The translations under genes and the position numbers were made by a program. Below are positions 5,803 through 15,142 of a DNA stretch of 48,356 nt, one piece after another. How positions within the stretch are numbered: position 1 is the stretch's first letter; the number at the start of each line of letters is the position of its first letter. The notes beneath the pieces are model-generated. The model was not told the origin of the DNA, made no database searches, and worked only from the letters and a program-made list of their open reading frames with translations. This DNA is from a virus: positions 1 to 48,356 of the IMG/VR virus record IMGVR_UViG_3300035691_000009; one strand, given 5' to 3'.

Positions 5803-6668
5803 TAGGTTTTTATCATCCAATTAACAATAGCGGCAGGCGGAATATTATTGTGGCCAAGTCCACCGCCTTGCGCTGCAACCGATACCGAAAAGAGAACTGG
5901 AAATACTGTAGGTGCATTAGCTAATCCGTCTAATCCGGAACCCCCTGCAAATCTAGCTTGATAAAGAGTAACCAAAGAACCAGGATGCGCATGGTTTGGC
6001 ATTTCTGGAATTCCCAATACCACGCTTTCTGTTCCCCCTACATTACCGACCACATTGCCGATAATGGCAGTTCCTGTGCCGCCCGCTCCCATTAGCGTTC
6101 TACGGGGTAAATTAGGAAGATTGAAAGTATTTACGCCATCGCCTGGCCCCCACAAAATACCAATAGCGGTAAATAGGGATGCATAAGTTACGCGACTTAC
6201 GGCAGTTCCATCGCATAGTAAGAAGCCAGAAGGGATTGTTAACCCACCATAAGCTTGTATAGTACCTGCGGGAACTTGGCCTCCACTAATTACATGCCAA
6301 CTTGGGTCAGTCGGAAAAGTAGTATTACCTGCAACTTGGTTTTCATAGACTTTGAAACCAAAACCATCGTCATATCTAACTCTAGCGTATATCGGATATG
6401 GAAAAGGAACGCCAAGATTTTCAGCCGCTGTAATAAAATCAGGAACCCCGTTTTGTTGGTATTGCTGAATCGCTGTGGTTATATCAAATGCGAGTTCATT
6501 AAATTCATTACGTGGGATTGGCAATGCCGATGGATCAGAAGGAAACGGCAATTGATAATCGACACCAAAGCCATAACGATAATTAACCGGCCCTGAAGAT
6601 GGCCCCGTATCAGGAATAGGCGTTAAATCCCCATCAATACCAAATGGATATACGAAATATTTTGCCAT
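5802..6668 (-). CDS. Tail fibre protein with tail-collar domain
   Basis: This 288-aa protein has a phage tail collar domain at about residues 130-195. PAGTIQAYGG and GFLLCDGTAVSR are followed by WGPGDGVNTFNLPNLPRR. The C-terminus is rich in Gly and ends with PPAAIVNWMIKT, typical of distal fibre or adhesin tips. It lies next to the DUF2612 baseplate protein, so it is probably a short fibre attached to the baseplate. The start is supported by GGAG. Confidence 0.88.
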   Translation of the reverse strand: MAKYFVYPFGIDGDLTPIPDTGPSSGPVNYRYGFGVDYQLPFPSDPSALPIPRNEFNELAFDITTAIQQYQQNGVPDFITAAENLGVPFPYPIYARVRYDDGFGFKVYENQVAGNTTFPTDPSWHVISGGQVPAGTIQAYGGLTIPSGFLLCDGTAVSRVTYASLFTAIGILWGPGDGVNTFNLPNLPRRTLMGAGGTGTAIIGNVVGNVGGTESVVLGIPEMPNHAHPGSLVTLYQARFAGGSGLDGLANAPTVFPVLFSVSVAAQGGGLGHNNIPPAAIVNWMIKT

Positions 6669-6685
6669 CCTTAACTCCTTGTTAA

Positions 6686-7294
6686 CTACGGTGGGTTTAC
6701 GTAACTAATGGCCACACCTGCCGGTTTTGGTAAAAGAAAATTCGCTTGTATAACTTTAAGTAAAGCGGTAGATACATGAAAGCCAAAAGTGTACGTAATG
6801 GTCATATCAAGATTATCAACCATCCAACAGCCGCCCAAAGGCCCAAATACAAAGTCCAGGAACTTATTAACTTCAGGTACTGCGCCTCTTGTAACACATT
6901 GGTAATACCTTAATTTCAATGCAATCCGTTGTTCTTCTTCTGTAAGTAATGGAGGCAATTCGCCTGGTGCAAAGTTACCATTTGTAAAATTCACATATGT
7001 GTTAATCGGCGGTATTTCATTAAATCCCCAATAATCACTAACAACAGGTGGAGACAATGGCACATATAAAGGCAAGTCTAAAATAATAGACCAAACATTT
7101 AACCCGAATAGATTAGCTGTTCGTAAATCAAAAATATCAGGATACCATGCTGTCCAAAAATTCTGATTGTATAATTCTAGCCATTTGTTTTTAAATCTGA
7201 GAAGCGCTTCTAAATTAGTCGCTTCGTTGTACTGCCATAAGAGCGCAGTAAGTACATCCGTATTATAATTAAAAGTTTCAATAGTGTCCGTCAT
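6686..7294 (-). CDS. Baseplate/tail protein, DUF2612 family
   Basis: This 202-aa protein matches the DUF2612 pattern. It has an N-terminal aromatic segment, then LPPLLTEEEQRIALKLRYY, then DNLDMTITYTFGF and the end LLPKPAGVAISYV. Members follow the J-like baseplate protein in many myophages and take the place of P2 gpI, linking baseplate and fibres. The start overlaps the J-like stop (ATGA). Confidence 0.85.
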   Translation of the reverse strand: MTDTIETFNYNTDVLTALLWQYNEATNLEALLRFKNKWLELYNQNFWTAWYPDIFDLRTANLFGLNVWSIILDLPLYVPLSPPVVSDYWGFNEIPPINTYVNFTNGNFAPGELPPLLTEEEQRIALKLRYYQCVTRGAVPEVNKFLDFVFGPLGGCWMVDNLDMTITYTFGFHVSTALLKVIQANFLLPKPAGVAISYVNPP

Positions 7295-8502
7295 GCAGGA
7301 ACCGCCGTAATACTTGCTGCATCAATGGTGGCTTTTTGAAATACTTCAATAGGAATAGTTACACTTGTGTATGGGCCACCTGGAGTTAATGATAGACCGA
7401 CATCTTCAATAAATATTGTAGTGTCGTAGAAAAGAACAGCGCCTGCGAATTCAAAAGGTGAAACATCTGCGCCAACAATCAATCCAGGTTCATTTGGGAT
7501 TAATCCATTAGCATAATTTACGATAGCGTTCTTAATAGTAGTACCTGGGTCAGTTTGACCGCCGCTATAGGTAACCTGTGCGTATATTGGGATTAATTCG
7601 GGTCTATCAAATAAGATGTTATATAGTTGACCACTATAGGGATCTACAATTGGCACAGTTACTGGAGTTGCGCCAGGTGCGCCATTATTATATGCACAGC
7701 CACCGGATTTTTTATTTAGTAAAACTGTAGCAACATCCAGGTCAGTTCCGCCATCTACGCAGGCATATATGGAATGCGCAACCATTGTTACGCCATCAAT
7801 AACTTGAGTTGTATTAGCGGTATTTTCTCGGAAGGTAGCACTTTTGACATTAGGTGTCGCAAACAAGCCAGCCAAAATAGCTTGAGGTAATGCTTGGCCT
7901 TGAAGGGCTAAAGTAGCTCTTCTGTATGCCCTCATTTGGTCGTCTGTTTGTGTGTCAGTTCCTAGGACTGCAGCAGCGGCATTAGTAACGGTTTCCCACC
8001 CAATGACTACGCTTACAATAATAACCAAAGTACCTGCAGTACAAGCGATTGGCCCTGGATCTACTGCTTGGAATTGGACATCAATGGAACCTGTAACTGG
8101 AATAGTAACCATCGTTACTGTTTGGAATAGGTGATTAAATACGTTCTCTCGTGCTAATGAGCCAGCGGGAATAATAGTACCTGGAACACCTGCAACCGTA
8201 CCTGTAACCAAGCTAAAAGACGCTGCCGTTCTTTGGGTTCCTGTAAGTGCTGCAATAGCATCTAGGAAAATCCCACCGGCGAGATTGGGGTTAATCTGGT
8301 TTGCCAAGGTTGCGTTATTAGTAGCCACGCTGTCACGGGCAGTAGTTTCTGCGGTTATCAAAAGACCTTGAGGAGTATTAGGCGTGACTATTAAATCCGC
8401 CCCAAATAAACTTTTAAATTCCGTAATGACTCCGTTGTTAATAACTTCGGTATCGGGAATAATAACGCCTTCAGGTTCCACATATTTATATACGTCAGCC
8501 AT
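7291..8502 (-). CDS. Baseplate J-like wedge protein
   Basis: This 403-aa baseplate assembly protein is of the P2 gpJ/Mu gp47 type. Typical features are an N-terminal segment ending ANQINPNLAGGIFLDAIAA, the GTVAGVPGTIIPAGSLAR strand region, and the DTQTDDQMRAYRRATL helix. It forms the wedge that surrounds the hub and transmits the contraction signal. It overlaps the W/gp25-like gene by 8 bases. Confidence 0.92.
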   Translation of the reverse strand: MADVYKYVEPEGVIIPDTEVINNGVITEFKSLFGADLIVTPNTPQGLLITAETTARDSVATNNATLANQINPNLAGGIFLDAIAALTGTQRTAASFSLVTGTVAGVPGTIIPAGSLARENVFNHLFQTVTMVTIPVTGSIDVQFQAVDPGPIACTAGTLVIIVSVVIGWETVTNAAAAVLGTDTQTDDQMRAYRRATLALQGQALPQAILAGLFATPNVKSATFRENTANTTQVIDGVTMVAHSIYACVDGGTDLDVATVLLNKKSGGCAYNNGAPGATPVTVPIVDPYSGQLYNILFDRPELIPIYAQVTYSGGQTDPGTTIKNAIVNYANGLIPNEPGLIVGADVSPFEFAGAVLFYDTTIFIEDVGLSLTPGGPYTSVTIPIEVFQKATIDAASITAVPA

Positions 8503-8845
8503 TGATTGACCCTATTCCGTAGATTGTTCGGATTATTGCGGTATAACTTAGCGTATTATCGCTTATATCGGCTATAAAAGATACTATCTCTACAACCCCC
8601 GCAACCTCTAAAAGTGCTGCACGTACTGCAGCTTGGTACTGTTGAATGTTAGGGACACCGACCCAAACAAGCTCAAAATTTGGAATTCCTTGATTTACTT
8701 GATAAATCATTTCCCCAAGTATAGTTGTTGCCGCATGTTCACATGCTTGCAGCGTTCCTTGTAAATCAAAAACGACAACGAGATTACCATCTTTACCTAG
8801 GTAGATATCATTTTTATCATTTACCGCTAAAGTTTGCGCAGTCAT
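8495..8845 (-). CDS. Baseplate wedge protein, gpW/gp25-like
   Basis: This 116-aa protein has the gpW/T4 gp25 arrangement: an N-terminal strand pair (DIYLGKDGNLVVV), a central helix with CEHAATTILGE, and a C-terminal ferredoxin-like part (AVRAALLEVAGVVEI). Its position before the J-like gene is canonical. In contractile tails it joins the wedge to the sheath-proximal hub. Confidence 0.75.
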   Translation of the reverse strand: MTAQTLAVNDKNDIYLGKDGNLVVVFDLQGTLQACEHAATTILGEMIYQVNQGIPNFELVWVGVPNIQQYQAAVRAALLEVAGVVEIVSFIADISDNTLSYTAIIRTIYGIGSING

Positions 8846-8855
8846 TTAATATCCT

Positions 8856-9587
8856 CTATGGTGGGGGTGGCGGCGGGATTGGAGCCCCTGGAACCCCAGG
8901 AGTAAAGGCAACACTAGAATCGCCATTGCCCAATACATACATAGGCCCACCAAAGTAACCCGCATATACAGTTGTGGCAATACCAGTTACCGCCAATCCG
9001 GCAGTAGTTCTTGTTAAACCTTCGACTACTAATTCCCCTGTAACCGTGGTAACTGGAGAATCTAAAAATATCGCAGGTGCGGTTACCCGTATGTCGGTTT
9101 CACTTAAGGCTATTCTAACGGTTCCATCAAGATTTTGAATAACCATCTTTCCATCTTCTGCACTTACGTCATATCCGGTTAGTACACTGGGAATAAATAC
9201 GCCATCAGAAAAACTTTTAACGCGCATCGTATTTGGGGGCGATTCTTTGTAACTTTGTAAGAACAAACTGATATCACGATCATTTGCACATACGAAACCT
9301 AAATCTCCCTCCTTTAAAGGGAAATTAAGAATGTACCCGCCGCCGCCAAGATTTATTACAGGGAGATTAGCTATTTGCGCTCTACTTACTTGTGCGCCGG
9401 AGGTAGTGATCATTGCGATCATTAGCTCAACCTGTACTCGATTGGCAGTCCTGTCGTACGCCAGAACGCGAGCGGGTAACATACCATCGACACCGCGCAT
9501 CAATTGCTGAAAAGCAAAACGCACCACCCCCGCAAGCGAATCATTATCCGCCGGATTAATATTAGGGTTATTACCTGATGCACTCAT
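8856..9587 (-). CDS. Baseplate spike protein with Gp138-type N-terminal domain
   Basis: This 243-aa puncturing spike protein has an N-terminal OB-fold-like domain (ARVLAYDRTANRVQVELM and VINLGGGGYILNFPLKEGD, as in phage Gp138). Repetitive short strands at about 165-220 suggest a beta-helical needle. A proline run closes the protein, encoded by a C/G-rich stretch near 8858-8873. It overlaps the hub gene (ATGA). Confidence 0.85.
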   Translation of the reverse strand: MSASGNNPNINPADNDSLAGVVRFAFQQLMRGVDGMLPARVLAYDRTANRVQVELMIAMITTSGAQVSRAQIANLPVINLGGGGYILNFPLKEGDLGFVCANDRDISLFLQSYKESPPNTMRVKSFSDGVFIPSVLTGYDVSAEDGKMVIQNLDGTVRIALSETDIRVTAPAIFLDSPVTTVTGELVVEGLTRTTAGLAVTGIATTVYAGYFGGPMYVLGNGDSSVAFTPGVPGAPIPPPPPP

Positions 9588-10414
9588 GCTCTTTGCCTCG
9601 ATGCTTCCGCTATAAAATAAAACGGAGTGTCTCTATTCGATATTTCAAAGCCTAATTTAAAAATAACATAATCTCCATTAACAGCAGGATAGGCTTCGCT
9701 TCTTATACGTAACCCACTGCCTAATCTTGATACATTATCTAACAAATACTTAACTTTTACACCTTGTTCTGTAAGTTCTGGAATACCTATCATTCCTGTG
9801 GATGAATCGAGAATCTTTATAGAACCCGAAATTGTTGTATTAACATTTTTTACAACCAGAACATTATTATCAATGAATGCATTAATGTTTGCTAAAGTTC
9901 CTAAAACTCCAACTTGGTCTAAAGCAGAACCAGAAAAATTATAGTTCGTGACGTTTTTGTCAGTCGCTGAAAAATTTAATATCGTGTTAGTATCTTGTGC
10001 AATACCTCTGGATATATCCGCAAGTGTGGCTACTCCAGGATGATTCCTAGCTACGACTGAACCTTTAATAAAATTGCCCGTTAAGCATTTTAAAGTAATA
10101 GTTACATCGGGAGGTTGCGATACCACTGTGCTAATTACATTTCCGCTATAAATTAGAGTTGTACCATAGGATTCCCGACCTGCGAAAAGCCTAACAATTT
10201 TAGGCGTTCTATTGGGGGTGAAAGGGCTAGTTTCAGTCAAGATAAAATCTTGAGTTACCTTATCCAAATTGGTTAAAGTAATCACAGCTTCATTTTGGAG
10301 TGCGTTCGCATACCGAGTGCCGGTGGCTTTGATGTAAATCTTATCATAGGTTTTTATTACCCCATTGACTTCAATGGAGACAGAAAGCAACCTAGGATCA
10401 AGCGCATTCGTCAT
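9584..10414 (-). CDS. Baseplate hub protein (gpD/gp27-like)
   Basis: This 276-aa protein resembles the short hub proteins of myophages. It has an N-terminal strand block DPRLLSVSIEVNG, a second block TLIYSGNVISTVVSQPPD, then a gp27-like segment VKVKYLLDNVSRLGSGLRI. It forms the central tube adaptor to which the spike binds. The gene order plug-hub-spike supports this. Confidence 0.8.
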   Translation of the reverse strand: MTNALDPRLLSVSIEVNGVIKTYDKIYIKATGTRYANALQNEAVITLTNLDKVTQDFILTETSPFTPNRTPKIVRLFAGRESYGTTLIYSGNVISTVVSQPPDVTITLKCLTGNFIKGSVVARNHPGVATLADISRGIAQDTNTILNFSATDKNVTNYNFSGSALDQVGVLGTLANINAFIDNNVLVVKNVNTTISGSIKILDSSTGMIGIPELTEQGVKVKYLLDNVSRLGSGLRIRSEAYPAVNGDYVIFKLGFEISNRDTPFYFIAEASRQRA

Positions 10415-10725
10415 GGTGTAGCCCTAAGCCCATTTAATTCAACTTGAGTTAAAAAGTACATAAACTGCGTAATACCGAATTCCGTATAAATTGGATAAGC
10501 CCCGTTTTCGGTAGTCATAAAGAAATTACCATTTTCTAAATATTTGTAAGGAATAATTAGAGAATTTGGTAGTAATCGAGCGCCTAAAAGTATCGTAGTG
10601 TTATCCCTAACGATATCCATGGCCATGACATTTTTAGCTAAATAGATAGCTAAATCGTATTGGCTACCCTCAAGTACGATAGAAAATGTTTGATTAACCA
10701 CTGCTGATAAAGGAATTAAAATCAT
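10411..10725 (-). CDS. Baseplate plug protein (Pam3 gp18-like)
   Basis: This 104-aa small beta-rich protein lies between the Dit-like and hub genes. Strand pattern SIVLEGSQYDLAIYLAKN and the ending around YFLTQVELN fit the plug family described from cyanophage Pam3 baseplates. It overlaps both neighbours by 4 bases. Confidence 0.7.
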   Translation of the reverse strand: MILIPLSAVVNQTFSIVLEGSQYDLAIYLAKNVMAMDIVRDNTTILLGARLLPNSLIIPYKYLENGNFFMTTENGAYPIYTEFGITQFMYFLTQVELNGLRATP

Positions 10726-11261
10726 TTTATCCCCGATACATTCAATAAATACGACCTGTCTGGAGTAGTAGGAGGCGTTAAAGGTTGCTGATTACCTCGG
10801 TTTACCGTACTCGCTTGACTTGGGTTTTTATTAGCAAATTGATTCGTTGTGGTAGCAAATTGCGCTTCTTGAAGCTTTAAGCTAACTGCCAACGCATCAT
10901 ACATCTCAGGAGTTTCTTCATGCGGCATTGCTGCTATTAATAAATTTGGGTATACGCCCGATTTAGTTTGCACAATTAGCAGCGTGGCATTTAGATAGAA
11001 TTGTTTTATTTGGTTGTAGGCATCTTGGTAATCGGCAAATTGAAGAACAAGAGATAATTCAATTTCAATAGGCAATATTATTCTGTGGTCAACAATGGTC
11101 GCACCTGTTTCTAATGGATGCTCCATGACCTTCGCTTCTTCTTTAACAATAGCTTTTATAGGTCTAGCTCTAGGAAATACCTGATTAAAGTCTTGGTCAA
11201 AAACCGCAACTTGGTCATAGGCTTTTGTAGGCAATAACACATCTAATGGATTCACAGGCAT
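10722..11261 (-). CDS. Dit-like baseplate/tail protein
   Basis: This 179-aa protein has a beta-rich N-terminal domain of the Dit-like type (HPLETGATIVDHRIILPIEI and then IVQTKSGVYPNLLIAAMPHEE). A disordered Gln/Asn/Pro-rich tail starts near residue 140. It connects the tube end to the hub. The start overlaps the tape measure stop as TAATG. Confidence 0.8.
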   Translation of the reverse strand: MPVNPLDVLLPTKAYDQVAVFDQDFNQVFPRARPIKAIVKEEAKVMEHPLETGATIVDHRIILPIEIELSLVLQFADYQDAYNQIKQFYLNATLLIVQTKSGVYPNLLIAAMPHEETPEMYDALAVSLKLQEAQFATTTNQFANKNPSQASTVNRGNQQPLTPPTTPDRSYLLNVSGIK

Positions 11262-12568
11262 TATATTAATACTCCATTAGCTAAATTATTTTGAGTTTGC
11301 CTGAATTGATTTTGTAACTCAACATTTAAGCCATAAGCTATTTCACGTGGATTTGTGGCTTGAGTCTCTATTTTAATCTCACCGATACTAATATTACTTT
11401 CTCTTACATTGCGGCTTGTGTTATTAAAAATACTATTAGATGTTTGAGAAGATATCGGATTATTAGATGCAGTTAATAATTCTTTTTGTCCAGTTAATAG
11501 CGATAAGTATAGATTTTTTCCTACACCCGTAAACCCTAATTTCTCTTGGATAGGGGTAACAACCTTTTCATCAAGATACTTAAAAGCATCAACTAACGCC
11601 GATACCCATTTCAAAAGAACGCCCATGTCATGCTTAAACCGATTTAAACTATCGCTCATTTCATTAAAAGAATTTACCGCAATTACTTTTAACTCAGGAA
11701 ATCTTTCCATTAAACGGCCAATTAAAGAATCGCCGCCTCGTAAGAAAGTTTGCACATCGTCCCACGCCAAGCCTACGGCAACCGCAAAAGCTGTGACCGC
11801 TGCAGCCGCCGCAATAGCTCCGGCATTCAATATGATAAATGGCGCTGCCGCCAATGCCGCTGCTGCGCCTAAGACGAGTAAAGCGCCTTTAATAAATCCT
11901 GAATGCTTGCGCAATGAAATACTGACATCCTGAATGCCGTGAAGTACTTTGCTTAATGTGGGTAAGACCGCTAGAGCAACTTGATAGAAAAGTGATCTAA
12001 AACCGTGGCCAGTGTCTTCAAGTTCATTTTTAAATTTGCCGAAAATTTCCGAATCGCGTTTAGTAACCACGCCTAATTCACGTTGACGGTTTATAATGGC
12101 ATCTAGCTCACGGCGTCCTTGCTGGAGCAATAGAATCGTGGGGGTATCAAGACCTATAAGCTTTCCGTACTTCAAGGCTTGAAAGCGGCTTAATCGTTGG
12201 AATTGGTCGGAAAGTTTGGGTAAAACTTCCAGTGCAATTTTTGGTGTAGTTCCTAAATGTTTTGCTAAAGATTCAAGAGATGATTCAAATCCTTTAAGTG
12301 TCCCGCCTGTCTTTGTAACCGCGCCACCCCAAAGACTCAAGGCTTCGGCATTTACACCCAAAGCTTCAGAGGCAGCATTCAGTTCAAACGCATATCGGAA
12401 TGAATGCCCAATACCATTAATAAGTGCATATAGAGAAAACCATCGGCGTCCAACGCGGCCAAGCGAACTCTCAACGCCTGTTAATTGCGTATTAAGGCGC
12501 TTTAAGCTTTTTTCAGCTTCTGCCGAATCACTCTTAAACAGAATATAAAAGGTATCTAAGACAGCCAC
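11261..12568 (-). CDS. Tail tape measure protein
   Basis: This 435-aa protein starts at GTG 12568, behind AGAGG and directly after the frameshift-product stop. It is helical, with a long Ala-rich hydrophobic stretch in the middle (about residues 225-270) and helices before and after. It lies right after the tail chaperones. The modest length implies a short contractile tail. It sets tail length and is ejected with the DNA. Confidence 0.88.
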   Translation of the reverse strand: MAVLDTFYILFKSDSAEAEKSLKRLNTQLTGVESSLGRVGRRWFSLYALINGIGHSFRYAFELNAASEALGVNAEALSLWGGAVTKTGGTLKGFESSLESLAKHLGTTPKIALEVLPKLSDQFQRLSRFQALKYGKLIGLDTPTILLLQQGRRELDAIINRQRELGVVTKRDSEIFGKFKNELEDTGHGFRSLFYQVALAVLPTLSKVLHGIQDVSISLRKHSGFIKGALLVLGAAAALAAAPFIILNAGAIAAAAAVTAFAVAVGLAWDDVQTFLRGGDSLIGRLMERFPELKVIAVNSFNEMSDSLNRFKHDMGVLLKWVSALVDAFKYLDEKVVTPIQEKLGFTGVGKNLYLSLLTGQKELLTASNNPISSQTSNSIFNNTSRNVRESNISIGEIKIETQATNPREIAYGLNVELQNQFRQTQNNLANGVLI

Positions 12569-12569
12569 G

Positions 12570-13102
12570 TTATTTCCTCTCTGCTTTCTTTGCCGCATGC
12601 CTAGCAGCAAGATACTCATTATGCCGAGTTACCGCAATAACTTCCCACATTAAAAACGCATCTTCAAGAGTATAGACGGTTTTTAGTTCGTGGAGCGTGG
12701 CTTTTCCTTCTGCGACAATCGCTCCAATGAATCCGTCAATATTTTTGAAATCCACACTGGGAGCTTCTGGGCTAAATCTTCCAATAAAGTCGAGACTAGC
12801 CCTTTCCGAAAAAAAGAGCAGTTATACTCCAACACTGCCGCTTCTAATTTCATTAAGGTTTCCCAATCGCCAGTACGGGCGTTAACGAGTGCCATTGAAG
12901 TTAAGGGGATTACCACATCGTTCGCCCTAACCGAAACATATTTCATTAAACGCAACATTATCTCTTCATTAGCATCGTAATCGCCAACTTTCGGCATTGC
13001 AGTCGTGGGATAATTACAAATAATCCTACGTCCTTCAACGGCATCGAATTTATGGATTACAAAATGTTTTCCGTTAATTTCAATATCTTTCGGTTCAAGC
13101 AT
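12570..13102 (-). CDS. Tail assembly chaperone, -1 frameshift product (G-T type)
   Basis: This is the predicted fusion made by a -1 shift on the seven-T site at plus 12815-12809. Ninety-eight residues of the upstream chaperone end in CSFF, then 79 residues in the -1 frame read SERASLDFIGRF and DGFIGAIVAEGKATLHELK and end KKAERK, 177 aa in total. No stop interrupts the -1 frame. A GGAG lies 11 bases upstream of the slip site and could stimulate shifting. The C-terminal part resembles the downstream half of myophage tail chaperones, which bind the tape measure protein. Confidence 0.8.
12683..13102 (-). CDS. Tail assembly chaperone (unshifted product)
   Basis: This 139-aa protein lies between tail tube and tape measure genes, where the G/E-type chaperone is expected. 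It begins with beta strands (DIEINGKHFVIHKFDAVEG) and then helices. The last 41 residues come from the zero frame beyond the slip site and look unconstrained (low-complexity KEKPRSTN end). Confidence 0.85.
   Translation of the reverse strand: MLEPKDIEINGKHFVIHKFDAVEGRRIICNYPTTAMPKVGDYDANEEIMLRLMKYVSVRANDVVIPLTSMALVNARTGDWETLMKLEAAVLEYNCSFFRKGLVSTLLEDLAQKLPVWISKILTDSLERLSQKEKPRSTN
12809..12830 (-). promoter_or_regulatory. Programmed -1 ribosomal frameshift signal
   Basis: On the minus strand the zero frame reads TCT TTT TTT CGG, so T TTT TTT is a perfect slippery heptamer. Both Phe tRNAs re-pair after a one-base slip. GGAG (12830-12827) is 11 bases upstream, the spacing of stimulatory internal SD sites. 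The continuing -1 frame has no stop for 79 codons. Confidence 0.82.
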
Positions 13103-13104
13103 TA

Positions 13105-13554
13105 TTAGACCCCTGTCTTATTTTGGAAACTGAAATTATAGGTTTTGCTCTTAAGGCGTCCTGCGCTGGAAATAGCATCGCCTGGCATACCATCCGTAAT
13201 AACTCCTTCACTAAAGGTTATAAACCTAAAGCTAGGATAGACCACGTTAATTGTAATAATGTCTCGTGCGCCCTGTTTCCCTTTGCCCACACGGTTTGCT
13301 TCTAGCAAAATACCGAGATTGATATCTTCTGGACTCAAAGGAACAACACTAATGCTGAGTTTGATGGGATTGGGTTTCGCCCACGCTAACTGCTCACCAT
13401 TTAGCGCCATCGATGTTTCAGCAATATTTAAAGGCGGGAGATCAAAAGGATCTGCGTCATCCGCAAACTCTGTTAGTGGGAATCCCGCGCCTCGAAAAGT
13501 ATTTGATGCAATTACTGTAACGACTGCTCCAAACCCTGAAATAATTTTAGTCAT
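13105..13554 (-). CDS. Tail tube protein
   Basis: This 149-aa protein directly follows the sheath gene. It starts at 13554 with AAGGAG 8 bases upstream. The N-terminal part (VVTVIASNTFRGAGFPLTEF, then ADPFDLPPL) and the later strand block KLSISVVPLSPEDINLG match tube proteins found beside DUF3383 sheaths. It polymerises as the inner tube. Confidence 0.82.
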   Translation of the reverse strand: MTKIISGFGAVVTVIASNTFRGAGFPLTEFADDADPFDLPPLNIAETSMALNGEQLAWAKPNPIKLSISVVPLSPEDINLGILLEANRVGKGKQGARDIITINVVYPSFRFITFSEGVITDGMPGDAISSAGRLKSKTYNFSFQNKTGV

Positions 13555-13570
13555 GACCAAAACTCCTTTT

Positions 13571-15124
13571 TTAGATCAATATTTGTTGGCCGGTGATCTT
13601 GTTGATCGTATCATCTTTACTATAGATTAAAGTATAGACGGCCTTGAATTCGGTAAGACTGGTAATATTGTTAAAGAAGGACACGATTTGACAATTTACC
13701 CAATAACCGGAATTTTGTACTTGATACCATGCCTTATCGTCTCCTGCCGTGGATGTGATAAAGGCTATCTGTGTATCCGTTAGAGTCTTGTTAGCGCTAA
13801 TGGTTCCATTGTTTAATGCTTCATCAATTACAGATTGTAATGACGATAACACTAAGCTTTGACCTGTGGCATTTGCTGGTACTCGGCCTTGAACTAATAG
13901 TAACTGCATTAATGCAGCGCCCATTGCGTCTTTCAACCATACTTCATTCGCATATACGTTCATTGCGATAGGCGCATCCACACCGCCCATTAGGTTTCCG
14001 CGTTGGAAGAAAGATATAAACTGACCAGCAGTCTGTGTTTGACCATAGTAGTTTACACGCAGGCCATCATAAAAATCGGCGGTTGCATCATCTTTTACAG
14101 ATGCTTCCTGACCAGGGAATATTTGGAACATATAGTTCTGGACGCTATTTATGGCGTCATAATTTGTAGCGGCAAATATTTGCATAGGGTCTTGCTCTAC
14201 GTAATTTAATGGCGCAGGAGAAGGCGATAGCATTACGCCAGTACCCCTAAATCCTATTAAAGCCGCATTATAACTAGTTGCTTCACTCATACTTGTGACA
14301 GCTACTAGGTATATGTAAGTAACATTTTGGCCAGCATTCCATGTGGCAACTTCTATTACTTGAGGTAATGTGGTCGTATTCATGAATAGGAAGGAACCGA
14401 AGTTATTTGACGCTACGGCAGAAGCCATCACAGCCTCAACTGGAGTTTGTGCATTTGCACCATCAGAAATAACGAGGCTAGTTCCTTCATACCATCCCAA
14501 AATATTATCTGCTCCTGGGCCCGCGATTGGTGTACCACCAACGCCCGCTTGTACAGAGATTGTTGCAGGGCCGGTTGCACCGCCTACAAATTGGAAGGAA
14601 CCACGAACTGCATCATAAGTTACAGTTGCGCTTGCCCATACAGGGTCAACGTCAGCTGCATTAATGGCAGCTTGTAATATAGTTTTCACGCTAGGAGCGC
14701 CGCCGCCCAAAGAGGTTGCAGTTGAAAAATCGATACTGAAAGTATGTGGAGTTCCCGCAATGGTTAATCCGAAAGTACCTGCAGTAATAGCTTGAAACAC
14801 TGCTAACGAGGAGGCTTGAATGCTGTTCCTATTACCGAAAATTTCGGGTGCTTGAGGTGCATCAACCCATCGAGCGAAATCTAATGTTTGCGCTAGAGTG
14901 CCGTTTTTGCTAATCCAGCTAAAATATTGTGAAGCGCGGTTGTATTCTTCACCTGCGCCAAAATATGCAAGTACATCCGCTGCATTAGAAAAAGTTATAA
15001 ATGAGTTACTAGGAATCAAATGATTTGTGTCAAAGATTCGTCCCGTTAGACTTCTTCGGGCTACTACCGCTCCTGCACCGACACTCGATACGATATCGAC
15101 ATACCGTGTTAATGATATTGCCAT
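13571..15124 (-). CDS. Contractile tail sheath protein (DUF3383 family)
   Basis: This 517-aa protein begins SLTRYVDIVSSVGAGAVVA, followed by a DVLAYFGAGEEYNRASQYFSW segment typical of DUF3383 sheaths. The C-terminal part includes an inserted-strand region ending TGQQILI. It defines the phage as a myovirus. GGAGAG precedes the start. Confidence 0.93.
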   Translation of the reverse strand: MAISLTRYVDIVSSVGAGAVVARRSLTGRIFDTNHLIPSNSFITFSNAADVLAYFGAGEEYNRASQYFSWISKNGTLAQTLDFARWVDAPQAPEIFGNRNSIQASSLAVFQAITAGTFGLTIAGTPHTFSIDFSTATSLGGGAPSVKTILQAAINAADVDPVWASATVTYDAVRGSFQFVGGATGPATISVQAGVGGTPIAGPGADNILGWYEGTSLVISDGANAQTPVEAVMASAVASNNFGSFLFMNTTTLPQVIEVATWNAGQNVTYIYLVAVTSMSEATSYNAALIGFRGTGVMLSPSPAPLNYVEQDPMQIFAATNYDAINSVQNYMFQIFPGQEASVKDDATADFYDGLRVNYYGQTQTAGQFISFFQRGNLMGGVDAPIAMNVYANEVWLKDAMGAALMQLLLVQGRVPANATGQSLVLSSLQSVIDEALNNGTISANKTLTDTQIAFITSTAGDDKAWYQVQNSGYWVNCQIVSFFNNITSLTEFKAVYTLIYSKDDTINKITGQQILI

Positions 15125-15142
15125 AAATTCTCTCCATGAATT

